Source of the DNA: Hyphomicrobiales bacterium
GTDB lineage: Bacteria; Pseudomonadota; Alphaproteobacteria; Rhizobiales; Devosiaceae
Direction: 5' to 3'
DNA length: 56,566 bases
Assembly (NCBI GenBank): GCA_026981645.1
Contig: JALSII010000041.1
Coordinates: forward strand, 1-56,566
A model generated the notes under the pieces. That model did not search any database. It saw nothing but the letters and a program-made list of their open reading frames with translations, and was not told where the DNA came from. How positions within the stretch are numbered: position 1 is the stretch's first letter; every line of letters begins with the position of its first letter. Made by a program: the position numbers and the translations under genes. Positions 24,736 through 34,645 of the stretch are shown one piece after another.

Positions 24736-25641
24736 TCAGGCTGCGAGTTTGGCTTGTTTTTTGTTTTTGTTCTCCACAAAGGCAATGTAGAGCGAGGCGG
24801 ACACTATGAGAGCTGCCCCTGGCCAGAAACTGACGGTGGGCGCGTAGGCAAAGACAATCCAACTGGCCAGAGTGTTGATGGGCAGTTTCAGGTCGTCAAA
24901 TGGCTGCAGATAGGCCGCGTCAGCCGCCGCATAGGCCCGGGTCATAAAATACTGCGCCAATGCGGTGACTATTCCCAACCCAACGAGCAGTGCAAAAGCA
25001 GAACCCGCAGGCACGGCAAAACCCGAGCCCGCATAAAAGGCGAGGTTTATGGGCGTTAGCAGAAGTAACAGATAAACCGTTATGGTTGCCGGTTTTTCGT
25101 CCCTCGTCAGAAACTTGGTAATCAGCGAGGCGCCGGCCCAGACAAAGGCTGCAAGAACCGGCAGCAGGGCTGACCAGGTAAAGGCCGACGACCAGGGTTC
25201 AAGAATTATCAGTGCGCCCGAAAAAGCAACAATAGTTGCCATGATGCGCGTGCCCGTCACCTTCTCACCCAGGAAAAGCGCGGCACCCGCTATCACAAAA
25301 AACGGCGATATCATCACCAGCGCAATAATCTGGGGAATAGGCATCACTGCAAAGGCGGAGACAAAAGCCTGCACCCCGACGGCTGAGAGTATAACGCGCA
25401 GTATGTGCCAGCGCAGATGGTTGGTGGCCAGCGCCTTGCGTCCCTCTCGCCAAATCCAGGGCAGGGCAAAAATCAGCGCGAACAGATATTGAAAAAACGC
25501 AACTGCGGGGGCGCTGACACCGTTGAATTGCTGGGAATATTGATTGGCGGCATTGACACCGGCAAAAGCAAGTGCAGCCAGCACCATAAACAGGGCGCCC
25601 TGAATGGCGCTGTTTTTCATTTTGGAGGCAGTTTGGTTCAT
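24736..25641 (-). CDS. ribN: Riboflavin importer RibN (EamA/DMT family)
   Basis: A 301-aa transporter with ten predicted membrane helices, arranged as two EamA repeats (about residues 12-145 and 155-290). Similar DMT proteins are many and vary in substrate. The substrate call here rests on the leader: an FMN riboswitch precedes the gene on the same strand, the known arrangement of rhizobial and other alphaproteobacterial RibN proteins, which import riboflavin. The start at 25641 has AAAGGAATCGATAA. The C-terminus ends in a Lys-rich tail, ENKNKKQAKLAA. No riboflavin synthesis genes are present in the window. It converges with cckA. Confidence 0.82.
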   Translation of the reverse strand: MNQTASKMKNSAIQGALFMVLAALAFAGVNAANQYSQQFNGVSAPAVAFFQYLFALIFALPWIWREGRKALATNHLRWHILRVILSAVGVQAFVSAFAVMPIPQIIALVMISPFFVIAGAALFLGEKVTGTRIMATIVAFSGALIILEPWSSAFTWSALLPVLAAFVWAGASLITKFLTRDEKPATITVYLLLLLTPINLAFYAGSGFAVPAGSAFALLVGLGIVTALAQYFMTRAYAAADAAYLQPFDDLKLPINTLASWIVFAYAPTVSFWPGAALIVSASLYIAFVENKNKKQAKLAA

Positions 25642-25752
25642 TTATCGATTCCTTTCATCGCAAAACCCAAATTGCCTCAGGGGTTTTCGAATGGGAATCG
25701 ACACGACGCTCAGGCGTACTTGTCGCACTCCTTGCGCGCCGATTGGCACCCG

Positions 25753-25912
25753 TTCTCTCTCATCCGGACTATGACCGTCGGCTTCGGAGTCTCACCGAAT
25801 CTGCTGACCCGGCACTTTTCCCTGTTGGGGTGAGTGCCGGCGCTCGCGGGCTGATAGGCCGTAAAGGGCCCAAACACCGCCGGTGGGGAATTTCACCCCG
25901 CCCTGAGAACAC
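25753..25912 (-). ncRNA. FMN riboswitch (RFN element) in the ribN leader
   Basis: Read on the minus strand the segment shows the RFN landmarks in order: TTCTCAGGGCGGGGTGAAAT at the 5' end, CCCCACCGGCGGT, a variable stem, GCCCGCGAGCGCC, the stem with GACTCCG, CCGACGGTCATAGTCCGGAT, and the closing GAGAGA strand. All conserved single-stranded blocks are intact. About 110 bases separate it from the ribN start. In that stretch AAAACCC and GGGTTTT (25662-25668, 25681-25687) can pair just before the ribosome site, without a T-run. FMN binding would be expected to turn ribN off, by translational control or by a terminator I cannot see. Confidence 0.93.
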
Positions 25913-26004
25913 TGACCACTCTCCGGGATTGGAGAGCAGCTCCGTACTTCATACTCTGTCTTTTATGGTTAAGCAATTGTCTTTGGTGACATGGGGGGAA
26001 GAAC

Positions 26005-27012
26005 CTACTGGCCGCCGGGCAGGGGGGCATTTTTGTTGATGCAGCCCGCCTCCTGCATTGCCTGCCAGAATTCAGCGGGAATATCTGCCTGCCACCAGTC
26101 AAATATCTGGTTCATTTCGCTAACCGTGCGCGGGCCGGGGATGGTGGAAACCACTGCGGGGTGGGCGAGGGGGAATTGCAGGGCGGCGGCGGGCATTTCA
26201 ACGTCAAACCGGTCGCACACAGCCTGAATTTTTGCCACGGCCTCTTCAACTTTCCCTGGTACCGCTCCGTAATCAAACGAGTTTCCGCCCACCAGTACGC
26301 CGGAATTGAACGGGCCGCCAATCACGATGGATGTGTTGCGCTTGAGGCATGTTTCCAGAAACGGAGACAGCGATGCCTGTTCAAGCAGGGTATAACGTCC
26401 CGCAAGCAGGCAGACATCCCAGTCGCCGAACTCAAAGGCTTCCATTACTACCGGCCATTCGTTGACCCCAAGGCCTATGGCTGAAATTGTGCCGGAGCTT
26501 TTGAGTTCGCTAAGGGCCCGGTAACCGCTTTCTTTTAAGGCTTGCATGTGAGCGGCGCTGGCTTCTTTGCCGTGGGTGCCGGGGTCGATATCATGGACGA
26601 GCAGGATATCAATCCTGTTGGTGCCAAGACGTTGCAGACTGTCCTCGAAAGAGCGCATGATCGCTTCGTAGGAATAGTCGAACACATCAACAAACGGGTA
26701 TGGATTTTTCCAGCCATTGGGCCGCTCATAGGGTCCGAACTGGGGGGCGAGCAGACGCCCGACCTTGGTGGAGAGGATTATTTCGTCCCGCCGGTCGCGG
26801 ATAGCATCACCCACCAGGTGTTCGGAGCGGCCAAAACCATAAAAGGGCGCGGTATCCACATAGTTTATCCCCCCATCCAGTGCGTGGGGGATGAGGGCCA
26901 CGGCATCAGAGGTTTTTACCTCTTCCATAGAGCCGGCAAGGCTGGCAGTGCCAAAACCAAGGGTCGTTACCTCCAGTTCGGTTTTGCCGATGCGGCGCTT
27001 TTCGAACTTCAT
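26005..27012 (-). CDS. Aldo/keto reductase, aldose 1-dehydrogenase type (copy 1)
   Basis: NAD(P)-dependent oxidoreductase of 335 aa with the (beta/alpha)8 fold. The catalytic set is visible: Asp and Tyr in YVDTAPFYGFGRSEH, Lys in LSTKVGRLL and His in LLVHDID. The combination of TLGFGTASLAG, the TAPFYG motif and the later NEWPVVMEAFEFGDWDVCLLAGRYTLLEQ places it with L-fucose dehydrogenase/D-threo-aldose 1-dehydrogenase, which oxidise sugars to lactones. The start at 27012 matches the family N-terminus (MKFEKRRIGKTELEV). A relative of the same subfamily lies at 40461-41492. The gene stands alone between the riboswitch leader and recA, with a palindrome upstream. Confidence 0.86.
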   Translation of the reverse strand: MKFEKRRIGKTELEVTTLGFGTASLAGSMEEVKTSDAVALIPHALDGGINYVDTAPFYGFGRSEHLVGDAIRDRRDEIILSTKVGRLLAPQFGPYERPNGWKNPYPFVDVFDYSYEAIMRSFEDSLQRLGTNRIDILLVHDIDPGTHGKEASAAHMQALKESGYRALSELKSSGTISAIGLGVNEWPVVMEAFEFGDWDVCLLAGRYTLLEQASLSPFLETCLKRNTSIVIGGPFNSGVLVGGNSFDYGAVPGKVEEAVAKIQAVCDRFDVEMPAAALQFPLAHPAVVSTIPGPRTVSEMNQIFDWWQADIPAEFWQAMQEAGCINKNAPLPGGQ

Positions 27013-27050
27013 GTTACCGGTCCAATCTCTCTCTCTCTGCTTTTTGCAAT

Positions 27051-27069
27051 TGGTATGGTAGGCATACCA
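27051..27069. promoter_or_regulatory. Palindromic operator candidate upstream of aldo/keto reductase copy 1
   Basis: TGGTATG (27051-27057) and CATACCA (27063-27069) form a perfect 7-bp inverted repeat with a 5-base spacer, 39 bases before the start codon. Its size and sequence resemble GntR-family operators. No regulator gene is adjacent. The half-site TTGGTATG also occurs before the sugar operon at 35.7 kb and before the pseudogene at 42.5 kb. Confidence 0.5.
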
Positions 27070-27228
27070 GCCGCTCAGGGCAGCCTTTGTCAAGCCTGAG
27101 GCGGGCCTTTATGTTCTCAGCCACAAGCGGTAGCCTGACTCCCTCCTTCCAGCCGAATCAATATGGTGGTGATTTTGCCCTTATCCCGTGGCAAGGGTGT
27201 TTGGGGACTGGAAAAAACATTATACCTG

Positions 27229-27266
27229 TTGACAATCTAGAAACAAAATGAGAACAAACTGGGTAC
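27229..27266 (+). promoter_or_regulatory. recA promoter with three SOS-type half-sites
   Basis: TTGACA (27229-27234) is a good -35. It is followed by AAAC (27241-27244), GAAC (27252-27255) and GTAC (27263-27266), each separated by exactly seven bases. Alphaproteobacterial LexA binds the direct repeat GAAC-N7-GAAC (the complement of GTTC-N7-GTTC). The middle half-site is perfect and each flanking one has one mismatch, so two overlapping LexA boxes can be drawn that share the central half. They cover the expected -10, a sensible place for repression of recA. Confidence 0.6.
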
Positions 27267-27354
27267 ATAAATAGTTTTTAGCTCGTTATTGCGGTTTTGA
27301 GAGCGAGCTTGCAGGCAGGGCCACTGGCCCGGTATGAACAAAGGGATATGGATT

Positions 27355-28467
27355 ATGGCAAAATCGTCGCTTCGCGTTGTAGAAGGGGGCTCAATGGACA
27401 AAAACAAGGCACTTGAGGCGGCCCTTGGGCAGATTGAGCGCAACTTTGGCAAGGGCTCAATCATGCGCTTGGGGGAAAATGCCATTCAGGAGGTTGAAAC
27501 CATCCCTACTGGCTCTCTGGGGCTGGACATTGCGCTGGGGGTCGGGGGGTTGCCCCGGGGACGGGTGGTGGAGATTTTCGGGCCCGAGAGTTCGGGTAAA
27601 ACCACGCTTGCCCTGCATGTGATTGCCGAAGCCCAGAAAAAAGGCGGTATTTGCGGCTTTGTTGATGCTGAGCATGCGCTGGATCCGGCTTATGCGGCCA
27701 AGCTGGGTGTCGACGTTGACGGCATGCTGATTTCGCAACCTGATTCGGGGGAGCAGGCACTTGAAATTACCGATACACTGGTTCGTTCGGGGGCGATTGA
27801 TGTGCTGGTGGTTGATTCGGTGGCGGCGCTCACTCCGCGGGCCGAGCTGGAAGGGGAGATGGGTGATTCCCTGCCCGGGCTGCAGGCGCGTCTGCTTTCC
27901 CAGGCCATGCGCAAGCTTACCGGTTCCATTTCCAAGTCCAAAACCATGGTGATTTTCATCAATCAGATTCGCATGAAAATCGGTGTGATGTTCGGTTCGC
28001 CCGAAACCACCACCGGGGGAAATGCGCTCAAATTCTATTCCTCGGTGCGTCTTGATATTCGGCGTATTGGCACCATCAAGGATCGCGATGAGGCCGTGGG
28101 TAACCAGACCCGTGTAAAAGTGGTCAAGAACAAACTGGCCCCTCCTTTCCGGCAGGTTGAGTTTGATATCATGTATGGAGAGGGTGTTTCCAAAACAGGC
28201 GAATTGCTTGATCTGGGGGTCAAGGCGGGCATTGTTGAAAAGTCCGGCTCATGGTTTTCCTATGACAGCCAGCGGCTGGGGCAGGGCCGGGAGAATTCCC
28301 GACAGTTCCTCAAGGATAATCCTGCAATGGCCGATGAAATTGAGCAGGGGGTGCGTGAAAGCGCCGGTTTGATTGAGGCTGACATGCTCAAGAATATGAG
28401 CAAGCCCGAACCTGTACTTGAGGCCAAGGACACTGAGGTCAAAGGTATGGACAACCTGGGCGGCTGA
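27355..28467 (+). CDS. recA: Recombinase RecA
   Basis: DNA-dependent ATPase that pairs homologous DNA and stimulates LexA self-cleavage. The 370-aa protein has Walker A GPESSGKT at residues 76-83, Walker [10 protein letters not shown], the DNA-binding loops around [14 protein letters not shown] and [31 protein letters not shown], and an acidic C-terminal tail. I use the ATG at 27355, which gives the alphaproteobacterial N-terminus [20 protein letters not shown] and has AAAGGGATATGGATT upstream; an ATG at 27334 would add seven residues. The promoter carries SOS-type half-sites. An intrinsic terminator lies before alaS. Confidence 0.97.
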   Translation: MAKSSLRVVEGGSMDKNKALEAALGQIERNFGKGSIMRLGENAIQEVETIPTGSLGLDIALGVGGLPRGRVVEIFGPESSGKTTLALHVIAEAQKKGGICGFVDAEHALDPAYAAKLGVDVDGMLISQPDSGEQALEITDTLVRSGAIDVLVVDSVAALTPRAELEGEMGDSLPGLQARLLSQAMRKLTGSISKSKTMVIFINQIRMKIGVMFGSPETTTGGNALKFYSSVRLDIRRIGTIKDRDEAVGNQTRVKVVKNKLAPPFRQVEFDIMYGEGVSKTGELLDLGVKAGIVEKSGSWFSYDSQRLGQGRENSRQFLKDNPAMADEIEQGVRESAGLIEADMLKNMSKPEPVLEAKDTEVKGMDNLGG

Positions 28468-28600
28468 TAATTGCCCTTGTTGGGCCTGGTGCATATGCCT
28501 TCACAGGAGAGCTTTCCGTTGCTCCGGGCTTGGGGTGAGTACACGTAGCGCTGGACATGGGGTCAGGCGGCGCGATAAAAGGGTTTGCGAAACTTTCTCG

Positions 28601-28629
28601 GGTGGGTCTTTCGACCCACCTGCTTTTTT
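28601..28629 (+). terminator. Intrinsic terminator between recA and alaS
   Basis: GGTGGGTC (28601-28608), a 4-base loop, and GACCCACC (28613-28620), then TGC and six T residues. A classic rho-independent terminator, about 130 bases past the recA stop and 16 bases before the alaS start. It could also act as an attenuator in the alaS leader if transcription starts upstream of it. Confidence 0.85.
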
Positions 28630-28644
28630 GTAACGGACCTTTTC

Positions 28645-31305
28645 ATGACCAGCGTTAACGAAATCCGCCGCACCTTTGTGGACTATTTTATCAAGGAAGG
28701 TCACGAGCCGGTGGCGTCCGGCCCACTGGTTCCCCGGAATGACCCCACTCTGATGTTTACCAACTCGGGTATGGTTCAATTCAAGAATGTGTTTACCGGT
28801 GTTGAAAAGCGCCCCTACAAAACGGCCGTTACGTCGCAAAAGTGTGTCCGCGCAGGCGGCAAACACAATGATCTGGACAATGTGGGGCTGACGGCGCGTC
28901 ATCTGACATTTTTTGAAATGCTGGGCAATTTTTCCTTTGGGGATTATTTCAAGGAACGGGCTATTGAGATGGCCTGGAACCTGATCACCAGGGAGTTTTC
29001 GGTTCCAAAAGACAAGTTGCTGGTAACTGTTTATCATGAGGATGACGAGGCGTTTGACTTGTGGCGCAAGATTGCCGGACTGCCTGAGGAGCGCATCATT
29101 CGCATTGCAACCAGTGATAATTTCTGGTCGATGGGCGATACTGGTCCGTGTGGCCCAAGTTCGGAAATTTTCTTTGACTATGGTGAGGATGTCTGGGGCG
29201 GCCCTCCGGGAAGCGCTGAAGAGGATGGTGATCGGTTCATTGAAATCTGGAACCTTGTGTTCACGCAGTTCGACCAGCAGGCCAATGGTGAACGTCTTGT
29301 CCTGCCCAACCCGTGTGTGGACACGGGAATGGGACTTGAGCGCATTTCAGCGCTGCTGCAGGGAACCAACAATGTCTTTGAAACCGACCTGTTCAGGGTA
29401 TTGGTAGAGGGCGCAGCTCAGGTTACCGGTTCGAGTGGTGGTGATGAAAACCTGGTGTCGCAACGGGTTATTGCTGATCACTTGCGTTCAATGAGTTTTT
29501 TGATTGCCGAGGGGGTTTTGCCCTCCAACGAAGGGCGGGGATATGTGTTGCGCCGGATTATGCGCCGGGCCATGCGGCACGCAACTCTGCTGGGTTCAAA
29601 CGAACCTGCAATTCACAAGCTTATGCCCGTGCTTGCTCAGGAAATGGGGCAGGCCTATCCTGAACTTGTGCAGGGCGAAGAAATGATTTGCGAAACAATC
29701 CGACTTGAGGAGGAACGGTTTCTCAAAACGCTGGCTCGTGGCCTGCAAATTCTGAACGAAGAAACATCCGGTATGGGCAAGGGGGATGTTCTTGAGGGAA
29801 AAAGTGCTTTCAGGCTTTATGACACCTATGGCTTTCCCCTTGATCTGACTGAGGATGCATTGCGCGCTCGGCAAATTAAAGTCGATCACGAAGGGTTTGC
29901 AAGGGCGATGGAGGAGCAGAAAGCTCTGGCGCGGGCCAGTTGGACAGGGACGGGGGCCTCTGCCACTGACGAAGTGTGGTTTGCCATAGGTAACAGGGCC
30001 GGAGCTACTGAGTTCCTTGGCTATGAAACCGAGTTCGCCGAGGGAGAGATTGTTGCACTGGTCAAGGACGGCCAGTCTGTTGACAGGTTGCAAGAGGGCG
30101 AGAGTGGCTTTGCTGTGTTCAATCAGACGCCGTTTTATGCCGAGGCCGGGGGGCAGGTCGCTGATACGGGTTTGCTCCGATCAGAGCGGGCCAGAGCCCG
30201 TGTGCTGGATGTCACCAAACAGGTTGGTGATGTGTTTGCGCATCAGATCGAGGTCACCAAGGGGTTTCTTGATGTTGGGCTTGCCATGCAGATGGTGGTG
30301 GATAGCGAGCGGCGCAAAGCGATCAGGGCCAACCATTCCGCAACCCACCTGTTGCATGAGGCGCTGCGTCAGGTTTTAGGCTCTCATGTGGTGCAAAAAG
30401 GTTCGCTTGTTTCGCCAGATCGATTGCGGTTCGACTTTTCCCACACCAAAGCAGTTTCTGCATCTGAAATTGCAAAAATTGAAGACTTGGCCAACCAGAT
30501 GATCATTCAGAACGGTGCGGTAAAGACACAATTGATGGGTGTTGATGAAGCGCGTGAAGCCGGAGCTATGGCGCTTTTCGGGGAAAAATACAGTGATGAA
30601 GTGCGGGTTGTTTCAATGGGCACAATGCCCGACGGGCAGAGCACTGATCAAATCTATTCTATGGAATTGTGCGGGGGGACTCATGTCAGGCGTACCGGGG
30701 ATATCGGGCTGGTTAGCGTTGTGCAGGAAAGTTCGGTTGCTTCGGGGGTGAGGCGTATAGAGGCTCTGACCGGCGCTGAGGCGCGAGCCTATCTTGGCGC
30801 TCAGAGCGAACAACTCAAAGCGGTAGCTGCGGCTTTGAAATCCACACCGAAAGATGCAGTTGAGCGGGTGCAAGCGCTGCTGGAAGAGCGAAAGAATCTT
30901 GAACGCCAATTGGCGGATGCGCGGCAAAAGCTGGCTCTGGGCAGTGGCGGCGGTGAAGCAAAATCTGTAACCGAAAGGATTGCGGGCGTGGCGTTTTCGG
31001 GGCGGGTGGTCAAAGACCTGCAACCGAGGGATTTGCGTGGGCTTGTGGACCAAAGCAAAAAGCAAATCGGATCAGGTGTTATAGCTATTGTTGGGACAAC
31101 TGAAGATGGCAAAGCCGCCCTTGCCGTGGGTGTAACCAGCGATTTGACCGACAAATTGAGCGCGGTTGATCTGGTACGTGCGGGTTCTGCGGCTCTGGGC
31201 GGGAAGGGTGGCGGTGGACGGGCGGATATGGCCCAGGCAGGCGGCCCCGATGGCAGCAAGGCCGATGTCGCACTTGATGCCATTCGGGCCGCGTTGCAGA
31301 GCTAG
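28645..31305 (+). CDS. alaS: Alanine-tRNA ligase
   Basis: Charges tRNA-Ala. The 886-aa protein has the class II catalytic domain ([36 protein letters not shown] in the first 50 residues and [11 protein letters not shown]), the editing domain with [13 protein letters not shown] and the zinc-type CGGTH near residue 680, and the C-terminal C-Ala domain ending [11 protein letters not shown]. Length is normal. The ATG at 28645 gives the standard [15 protein letters not shown] start; an in-frame GTG-type codon at 28585 would run through the terminator hairpin. The stop codon TAG is the first triplet of an intergenic palindromic element shared with radC. Confidence 0.97.
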   Translation: MTSVNEIRRTFVDYFIKEGHEPVASGPLVPRNDPTLMFTNSGMVQFKNVFTGVEKRPYKTAVTSQKCVRAGGKHNDLDNVGLTARHLTFFEMLGNFSFGDYFKERAIEMAWNLITREFSVPKDKLLVTVYHEDDEAFDLWRKIAGLPEERIIRIATSDNFWSMGDTGPCGPSSEIFFDYGEDVWGGPPGSAEEDGDRFIEIWNLVFTQFDQQANGERLVLPNPCVDTGMGLERISALLQGTNNVFETDLFRVLVEGAAQVTGSSGGDENLVSQRVIADHLRSMSFLIAEGVLPSNEGRGYVLRRIMRRAMRHATLLGSNEPAIHKLMPVLAQEMGQAYPELVQGEEMICETIRLEEERFLKTLARGLQILNEETSGMGKGDVLEGKSAFRLYDTYGFPLDLTEDALRARQIKVDHEGFARAMEEQKALARASWTGTGASATDEVWFAIGNRAGATEFLGYETEFAEGEIVALVKDGQSVDRLQEGESGFAVFNQTPFYAEAGGQVADTGLLRSERARARVLDVTKQVGDVFAHQIEVTKGFLDVGLAMQMVVDSERRKAIRANHSATHLLHEALRQVLGSHVVQKGSLVSPDRLRFDFSHTKAVSASEIAKIEDLANQMIIQNGAVKTQLMGVDEAREAGAMALFGEKYSDEVRVVSMGTMPDGQSTDQIYSMELCGGTHVRRTGDIGLVSVVQESSVASGVRRIEALTGAEARAYLGAQSEQLKAVAAALKSTPKDAVERVQALLEERKNLERQLADARQKLALGSGGGEAKSVTERIAGVAFSGRVVKDLQPRDLRGLVDQSKKQIGSGVIAIVGTTEDGKAALAVGVTSDLTDKLSAVDLVRAGSAALGGKGGGGRADMAQAGGPDGSKADVALDAIRAALQS

Positions 31306-31407
31306 AGCCTTTCATGTTTTGACAGAATCAAAACAAAAGCTCAAAATCTTTGTTTTGTCGCGTTTTCGAGCCGGATAACCGCACACACTTATCCTGAAAA
31401 CGCTCTA
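31303..31407. repeat. Palindromic intergenic element; its ends supply the alaS and radC stops
   Basis: The element starts TAGAGC at 31303 and ends GCTCTA at 31407, perfect inverted ends. Inside, GCGTTTTC and GAAAACGC form an 8-bp stem around a 28-base loop, preceded by ATCTTTGTTTTGTCGC. The same layout (TCTTTGTTTTGTCGCGTT, 8-bp stem, AACCG core) recurs before rpsD at 55.8 kb. Both flanking genes end on the TAG in the terminal triplets. It lies between convergent genes, so it may also serve as a transcript end. Confidence 0.7.
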
Positions 31408-32130
31408 AAGCAGTTTTCTGGCCCGCAGGGAGACGTGGCCGGAGCGTCCGATAATCACATGGTCGTGCAGGGTGATGCCGAGAGGGGCCGCGACCTCCTT
31501 GATGGCGCGGGTCATGGTTACATCGGCGCTTGAGGGGGAGGGGTCGCCCGAGGGGTGGTTGTGCACCAGAATGAGGGCGGTTGCCGAGAGTTCTAGCGAA
31601 CGGCGGATGACTTCGCGGGGATAGACCGGCGTGTGGTCCACGGTGCCCACCTGCTGAACCTCATCGGCAATGAGTTGGTTCTTTTTATCAAGGAACAGGA
31701 TGCGGAACTGCTCTTTTTCCTCAAAGGCCATCTGCGAGCGGCAATAATCAATCAACTCAGACCATGAATCAAGGACCGGACGTTCGCGGATATCATCGCG
31801 GGCAAAGCGCTGGGCGGCGGCGAGAATAACCTTGAGGTCGGTAACCGCCGTGGGGCCAAGCCCCTCTATTTCTTCAAGCAGGTGGGCGGGTGCGCCCAGA
31901 ACTTCCGAAAAAGTGCCGAAGCGGGCAATAAGGGCCTTGGCCACCGGTTTGGTGTCGCGGCGCGGCAGGAGGCGGAACAGGATAAGTTCGAGCAATTCAT
32001 AGTCGGCGATGGCCTCGGCGCCCGAGGCAACAAAACGCTGGCGCAGACGCTCACGATGGCCATGAAAGTGGGGCTTGTGGCTTTCAGCCATCCCCGTGGG
32101 TTTTTCGTTCTTTTTTGTGCGGTTGTTCAT
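31405..32130 (-). CDS. radC: RadC family protein (JAB/MPN domain)
   Basis: A 241-aa protein with an N-terminal helix-hairpin-helix region (residues 20-85: [48 protein letters not shown]) and a C-terminal JAB1/MPN-type metalloprotease fold with [28 protein letters not shown], which holds the HxHPSGDPxxSxxD metal site. The name RadC is historical; a direct role in DNA repair is not established, and the biochemical activity is unknown. Its start overlaps the map stop in an ATGA, so the two form an operon, as in many Rhizobiales. The stop lies in the palindromic element. Confidence 0.92.
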   Translation of the reverse strand: MNNRTKKNEKPTGMAESHKPHFHGHRERLRQRFVASGAEAIADYELLELILFRLLPRRDTKPVAKALIARFGTFSEVLGAPAHLLEEIEGLGPTAVTDLKVILAAAQRFARDDIRERPVLDSWSELIDYCRSQMAFEEKEQFRILFLDKKNQLIADEVQQVGTVDHTPVYPREVIRRSLELSATALILVHNHPSGDPSPSSADVTMTRAIKEVAAPLGITLHDHVIIGRSGHVSLRARKLL

Positions 32131-32960
32131 CTCGTTTCAGGCGAAGAGGGATTGAACAACCCGACCGGGGAGGTGGTGAAGACCTCGTTGCCGGTTTCAG
32201 TGATGCCGATGGAGTGTTCGCACTGGGCTGACAAGGAGCGGTCGCGGGTGACGGCGGTCCAGCCGTCGGAGAGGATTTTAACGTGGGGGCGGCCCAGATT
32301 TATCATCGGCTCAATGGTAAAAATCATGCCTGGCTTGAGCTCGGGGCCGGAGCCAGGGGTGCCAAAATGCATGATGTTGGGCTCGTCATGGAACAGACGC
32401 CCAAGACCGTGGCCGACAAAATCGCGCACGACGGACATGCGTGCGGATTCGGCATGGGCCTGAATGGCGGCTCCGATGTCGCCTGTTGTGTTGCCCGGAA
32501 TTGCCGCTTCAATGCCGCACTCAAGGCTCTCATAGGTGATGCGGATGAGGCGTTCGGCCTTGCGGGAAATTTCGCCAACAGCGTACATGCGCGAACTGTC
32601 CCCATGCCAGCCGTTCACAATATAGGTAAGGTCAATATTGACGATGTCGCCTTCGCGCAAAACCCTGTCGCCGGGAATGCCGTGGCAGACCACATGATTG
32701 ATGGAGGTGCAGATGGAATGGCGGTATCCCCGATAAAACAGGGTTGCGGGGATGGCTGAGTGTTCGTTTCCAAACTCAAAGGCCAGCCGGTCGAGTTCGC
32801 CGGTGGTGATGCCGGGGCGCACATGTTCTGTGAGCATATCAAGGGCGCGTGCCGTCAGTTGACCGGCCTTGCGCATCCCGGCAAAACCTTCCTCCCCATG
32901 CAGGGGAATTACTCCGGGCGCACGCTTTGACCGGGAATCCGCCTCAACATAGGTAACCAT
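32127..32960 (-). CDS. map: Methionine aminopeptidase, type I
   Basis: Removes the initiator methionine from new proteins. The 277-aa protein has the pita-bread fold with metal ligands in [36 protein letters not shown] and [10 protein letters not shown], and a C-terminal ...[14 protein letters not shown] with the last Glu ligand within reach. The first 25 residues form a short extension before the catalytic core. Start at 32960, with a GGAGAATAGCTC leader. It is first in the map-radC operon. Confidence 0.95.
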   Translation of the reverse strand: MVTYVEADSRSKRAPGVIPLHGEEGFAGMRKAGQLTARALDMLTEHVRPGITTGELDRLAFEFGNEHSAIPATLFYRGYRHSICTSINHVVCHGIPGDRVLREGDIVNIDLTYIVNGWHGDSSRMYAVGEISRKAERLIRITYESLECGIEAAIPGNTTGDIGAAIQAHAESARMSVVRDFVGHGLGRLFHDEPNIMHFGTPGSGPELKPGMIFTIEPMINLGRPHVKILSDGWTAVTRDRSLSAQCEHSIGITETGNEVFTTSPVGLFNPSSPETR

Positions 32961-33022
32961 GAGCTATTCTCCGCAATCAGGCTTCAGGTGTGCATAAGTG
33001 CCCCTGAAACAAATCCCGGTTC

Positions 33023-33739
33023 CTATAAGTGTTCCAAAGCGGAAACGACAGGAAGGGAAGCTGCCAAGGTTATTTCTGCAGGACTTATCTGGCAGGAATA
33101 AGCCAAAGATTCAACGCCTTGGGTTTGTGCCTTTCCTTGCGCCTTTGCGTAGGCGGGGTCAAGGTCTGCGGCAAAGGCAAAACGGGTGCAGTCGGTGCGC
33201 TGTACCACATAAAGGGTGACGGCCCGATGGCCATCGCCCACCATTTTGGCCATTTCCTCCAAATGCCGTGCGCCGCGAGTGGTGACGCTGTCGGGAAATT
33301 CGGCCAGCCCCTGTTCGCGCGAAAAATGCACGTTTTTCACCTCCAGATAACAATCGGGCAGGCCCTCGCCGGTCAGGAGAAAATCAATGCGGCTTTTTTG
33401 ACCATATTTCACCTCGGGGCGCACATTTGTGTAAGCGGCAAGCGGGGCAATGGTCTTTTCGGCCAGCGCTTCGGCGACCAGGCGGTTGGGCTGGGCCGTG
33501 TTAATGCCTACAAGTCCACTTTCAAGTTCCACGCTCTGCCACGACCAGGCCAGCTTGCGTTTTGGGTTGGAGGAATGGGAGAGCCAGACCGTAAGACCCG
33601 GCGCGCTCAACCCGGCCATGGAGCCGGTATTGGCGCAATGGGCGGTAACAAGCTGGCCGTCCTCAAGTTCGATATCGGCCAGAAAACGTTTGTAGCGCTT
33701 TATCAGGCGTCCGCGGGCAACGGGTTGGGGCAGGAGCAT
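33023..33739 (-). CDS. sfsA: DNA/RNA nuclease SfsA
   Basis: SfsA family protein of 238 aa. The family was first linked to maltose gene expression in E. coli and has since been described as having nucleic-acid binding and nuclease features. Here the N-terminus RGRLIKRYKRFLADIELEDGQLVTAHCANTGSM and the core YLEVKNVHFSREQGLAEFPDSVTTRGARHLEEM are classic. The latter holds the DxxLE/K-type nuclease-like set (E-V-K). The start at 33739 has GAAAGGTCTTTCAG. It follows map on the minus strand after 62 bases and faces the CinA-like gene across 128 bases. Confidence 0.93.
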   Translation of the reverse strand: MLLPQPVARGRLIKRYKRFLADIELEDGQLVTAHCANTGSMAGLSAPGLTVWLSHSSNPKRKLAWSWQSVELESGLVGINTAQPNRLVAEALAEKTIAPLAAYTNVRPEVKYGQKSRIDFLLTGEGLPDCYLEVKNVHFSREQGLAEFPDSVTTRGARHLEEMAKMVGDGHRAVTLYVVQRTDCTRFAFAADLDPAYAKAQGKAQTQGVESLAYSCQISPAEITLAASLPVVSALEHL

Positions 33740-33867
33740 CTGAAAGACCTTTCAGGGCAAATCTGGTAAACAATTTCAGGCTGGCGGCTTGACCTGACAA
33801 ATCGGGGCAGGCATCCCATATGTGATGGCATAATGGTGAACGAGGCGGAGGCCGGGAGCAAGTATTC

Positions 33868-34632
33868 ATGAACACAAACCCACAACCAGTTGTGAGCGCC
33901 GGGCTGCTGGTTATTGGCGATGAAATTCTCTCGGGCCGGACGAACGACAAAAATATCGGCACCATCGCGCGGTTCTGCACGGACGCGGGCATTGACCTGC
34001 GCGAAGTTCGGGTGGTGGCTGATGATGTGGAGGATATTGTTGGGGCAGTGAATGCCCTGAGGGAACGCTATTCCCATGTGTTTACCACCGGGGGCATCGG
34101 TCCCACCCATGACGATATCACGGCACAATGTATGGCTAGAGCCTTCGGGGTGGAACTGGTGGAAAATCCTGAAGCCATTGCCATGATGGAGCGCAGGTTT
34201 GGCGAGTCCCAATCCCTCACCGCCGCCCGCAGACGCATGGGCCGTATTCCGGCCGGTGCCACGCTCATTGCCAATGTGGTCAGTGCCGCGCCCGGTTTCA
34301 AACTTGGCAATGTCTATGTGATGGCCGGGGTGCCAAAAATCATGGAAGCCATGCTGGAAAGCATCGCGCCAACGCTTGAGGGGGGAAGAAAACTCTATAG
34401 CCGCACAATCAAGGTGGGGGTTGGCGAGAGCGTGATTGCCGGGGCACTGAAGGGCATTCAGGACCAGTATGGGGACATAAAAATCGGCTCTTACCCCCGG
34501 ATGGGGGAAAAACCGGTGTTTACCGAGGTGGTTTTGCGTGGAAGCGACGAGCGCAGGCTGGACGAAGCGACACAAAAAGTGCACAGAGCAGTGGACAAAG
34601 CCCATGCAGAACATGGGGTCGATTTTGGGTGA
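33868..34632 (+). CDS. CinA-type molybdopterin-binding domain protein
   Basis: A 254-aa protein consisting of the MoCF (MoaB/Mog-like) domain found at the N-terminus of CinA, with [21 protein letters not shown] and [23 protein letters not shown]. It lacks the C-terminal nicotinamide mononucleotide deamidase domain of full CinA. Stand-alone versions are common in alphaproteobacteria, and the domain has been linked to ADP-ribose pyrophosphatase activity in full-length CinA. The exact function of the short form is not known to me. It is followed 13 bases later by the phosphoribosyltransferase gene, whose start is reached by a good ribosome site. Confidence 0.85.
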   Translation: MNTNPQPVVSAGLLVIGDEILSGRTNDKNIGTIARFCTDAGIDLREVRVVADDVEDIVGAVNALRERYSHVFTTGGIGPTHDDITAQCMARAFGVELVENPEAIAMMERRFGESQSLTAARRRMGRIPAGATLIANVVSAAPGFKLGNVYVMAGVPKIMEAMLESIAPTLEGGRKLYSRTIKVGVGESVIAGALKGIQDQYGDIKIGSYPRMGEKPVFTEVVLRGSDERRLDEATQKVHRAVDKAHAEHGVDFG

Positions 34633-34645
34633 CGGAGAAAAGGGC

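Noticed and set aside
28585..28644. alaS start at 28585
   Set aside because: It would place the intrinsic terminator hairpin 28601-28629 inside the coding region and add 20 residues foreign to AlaS.
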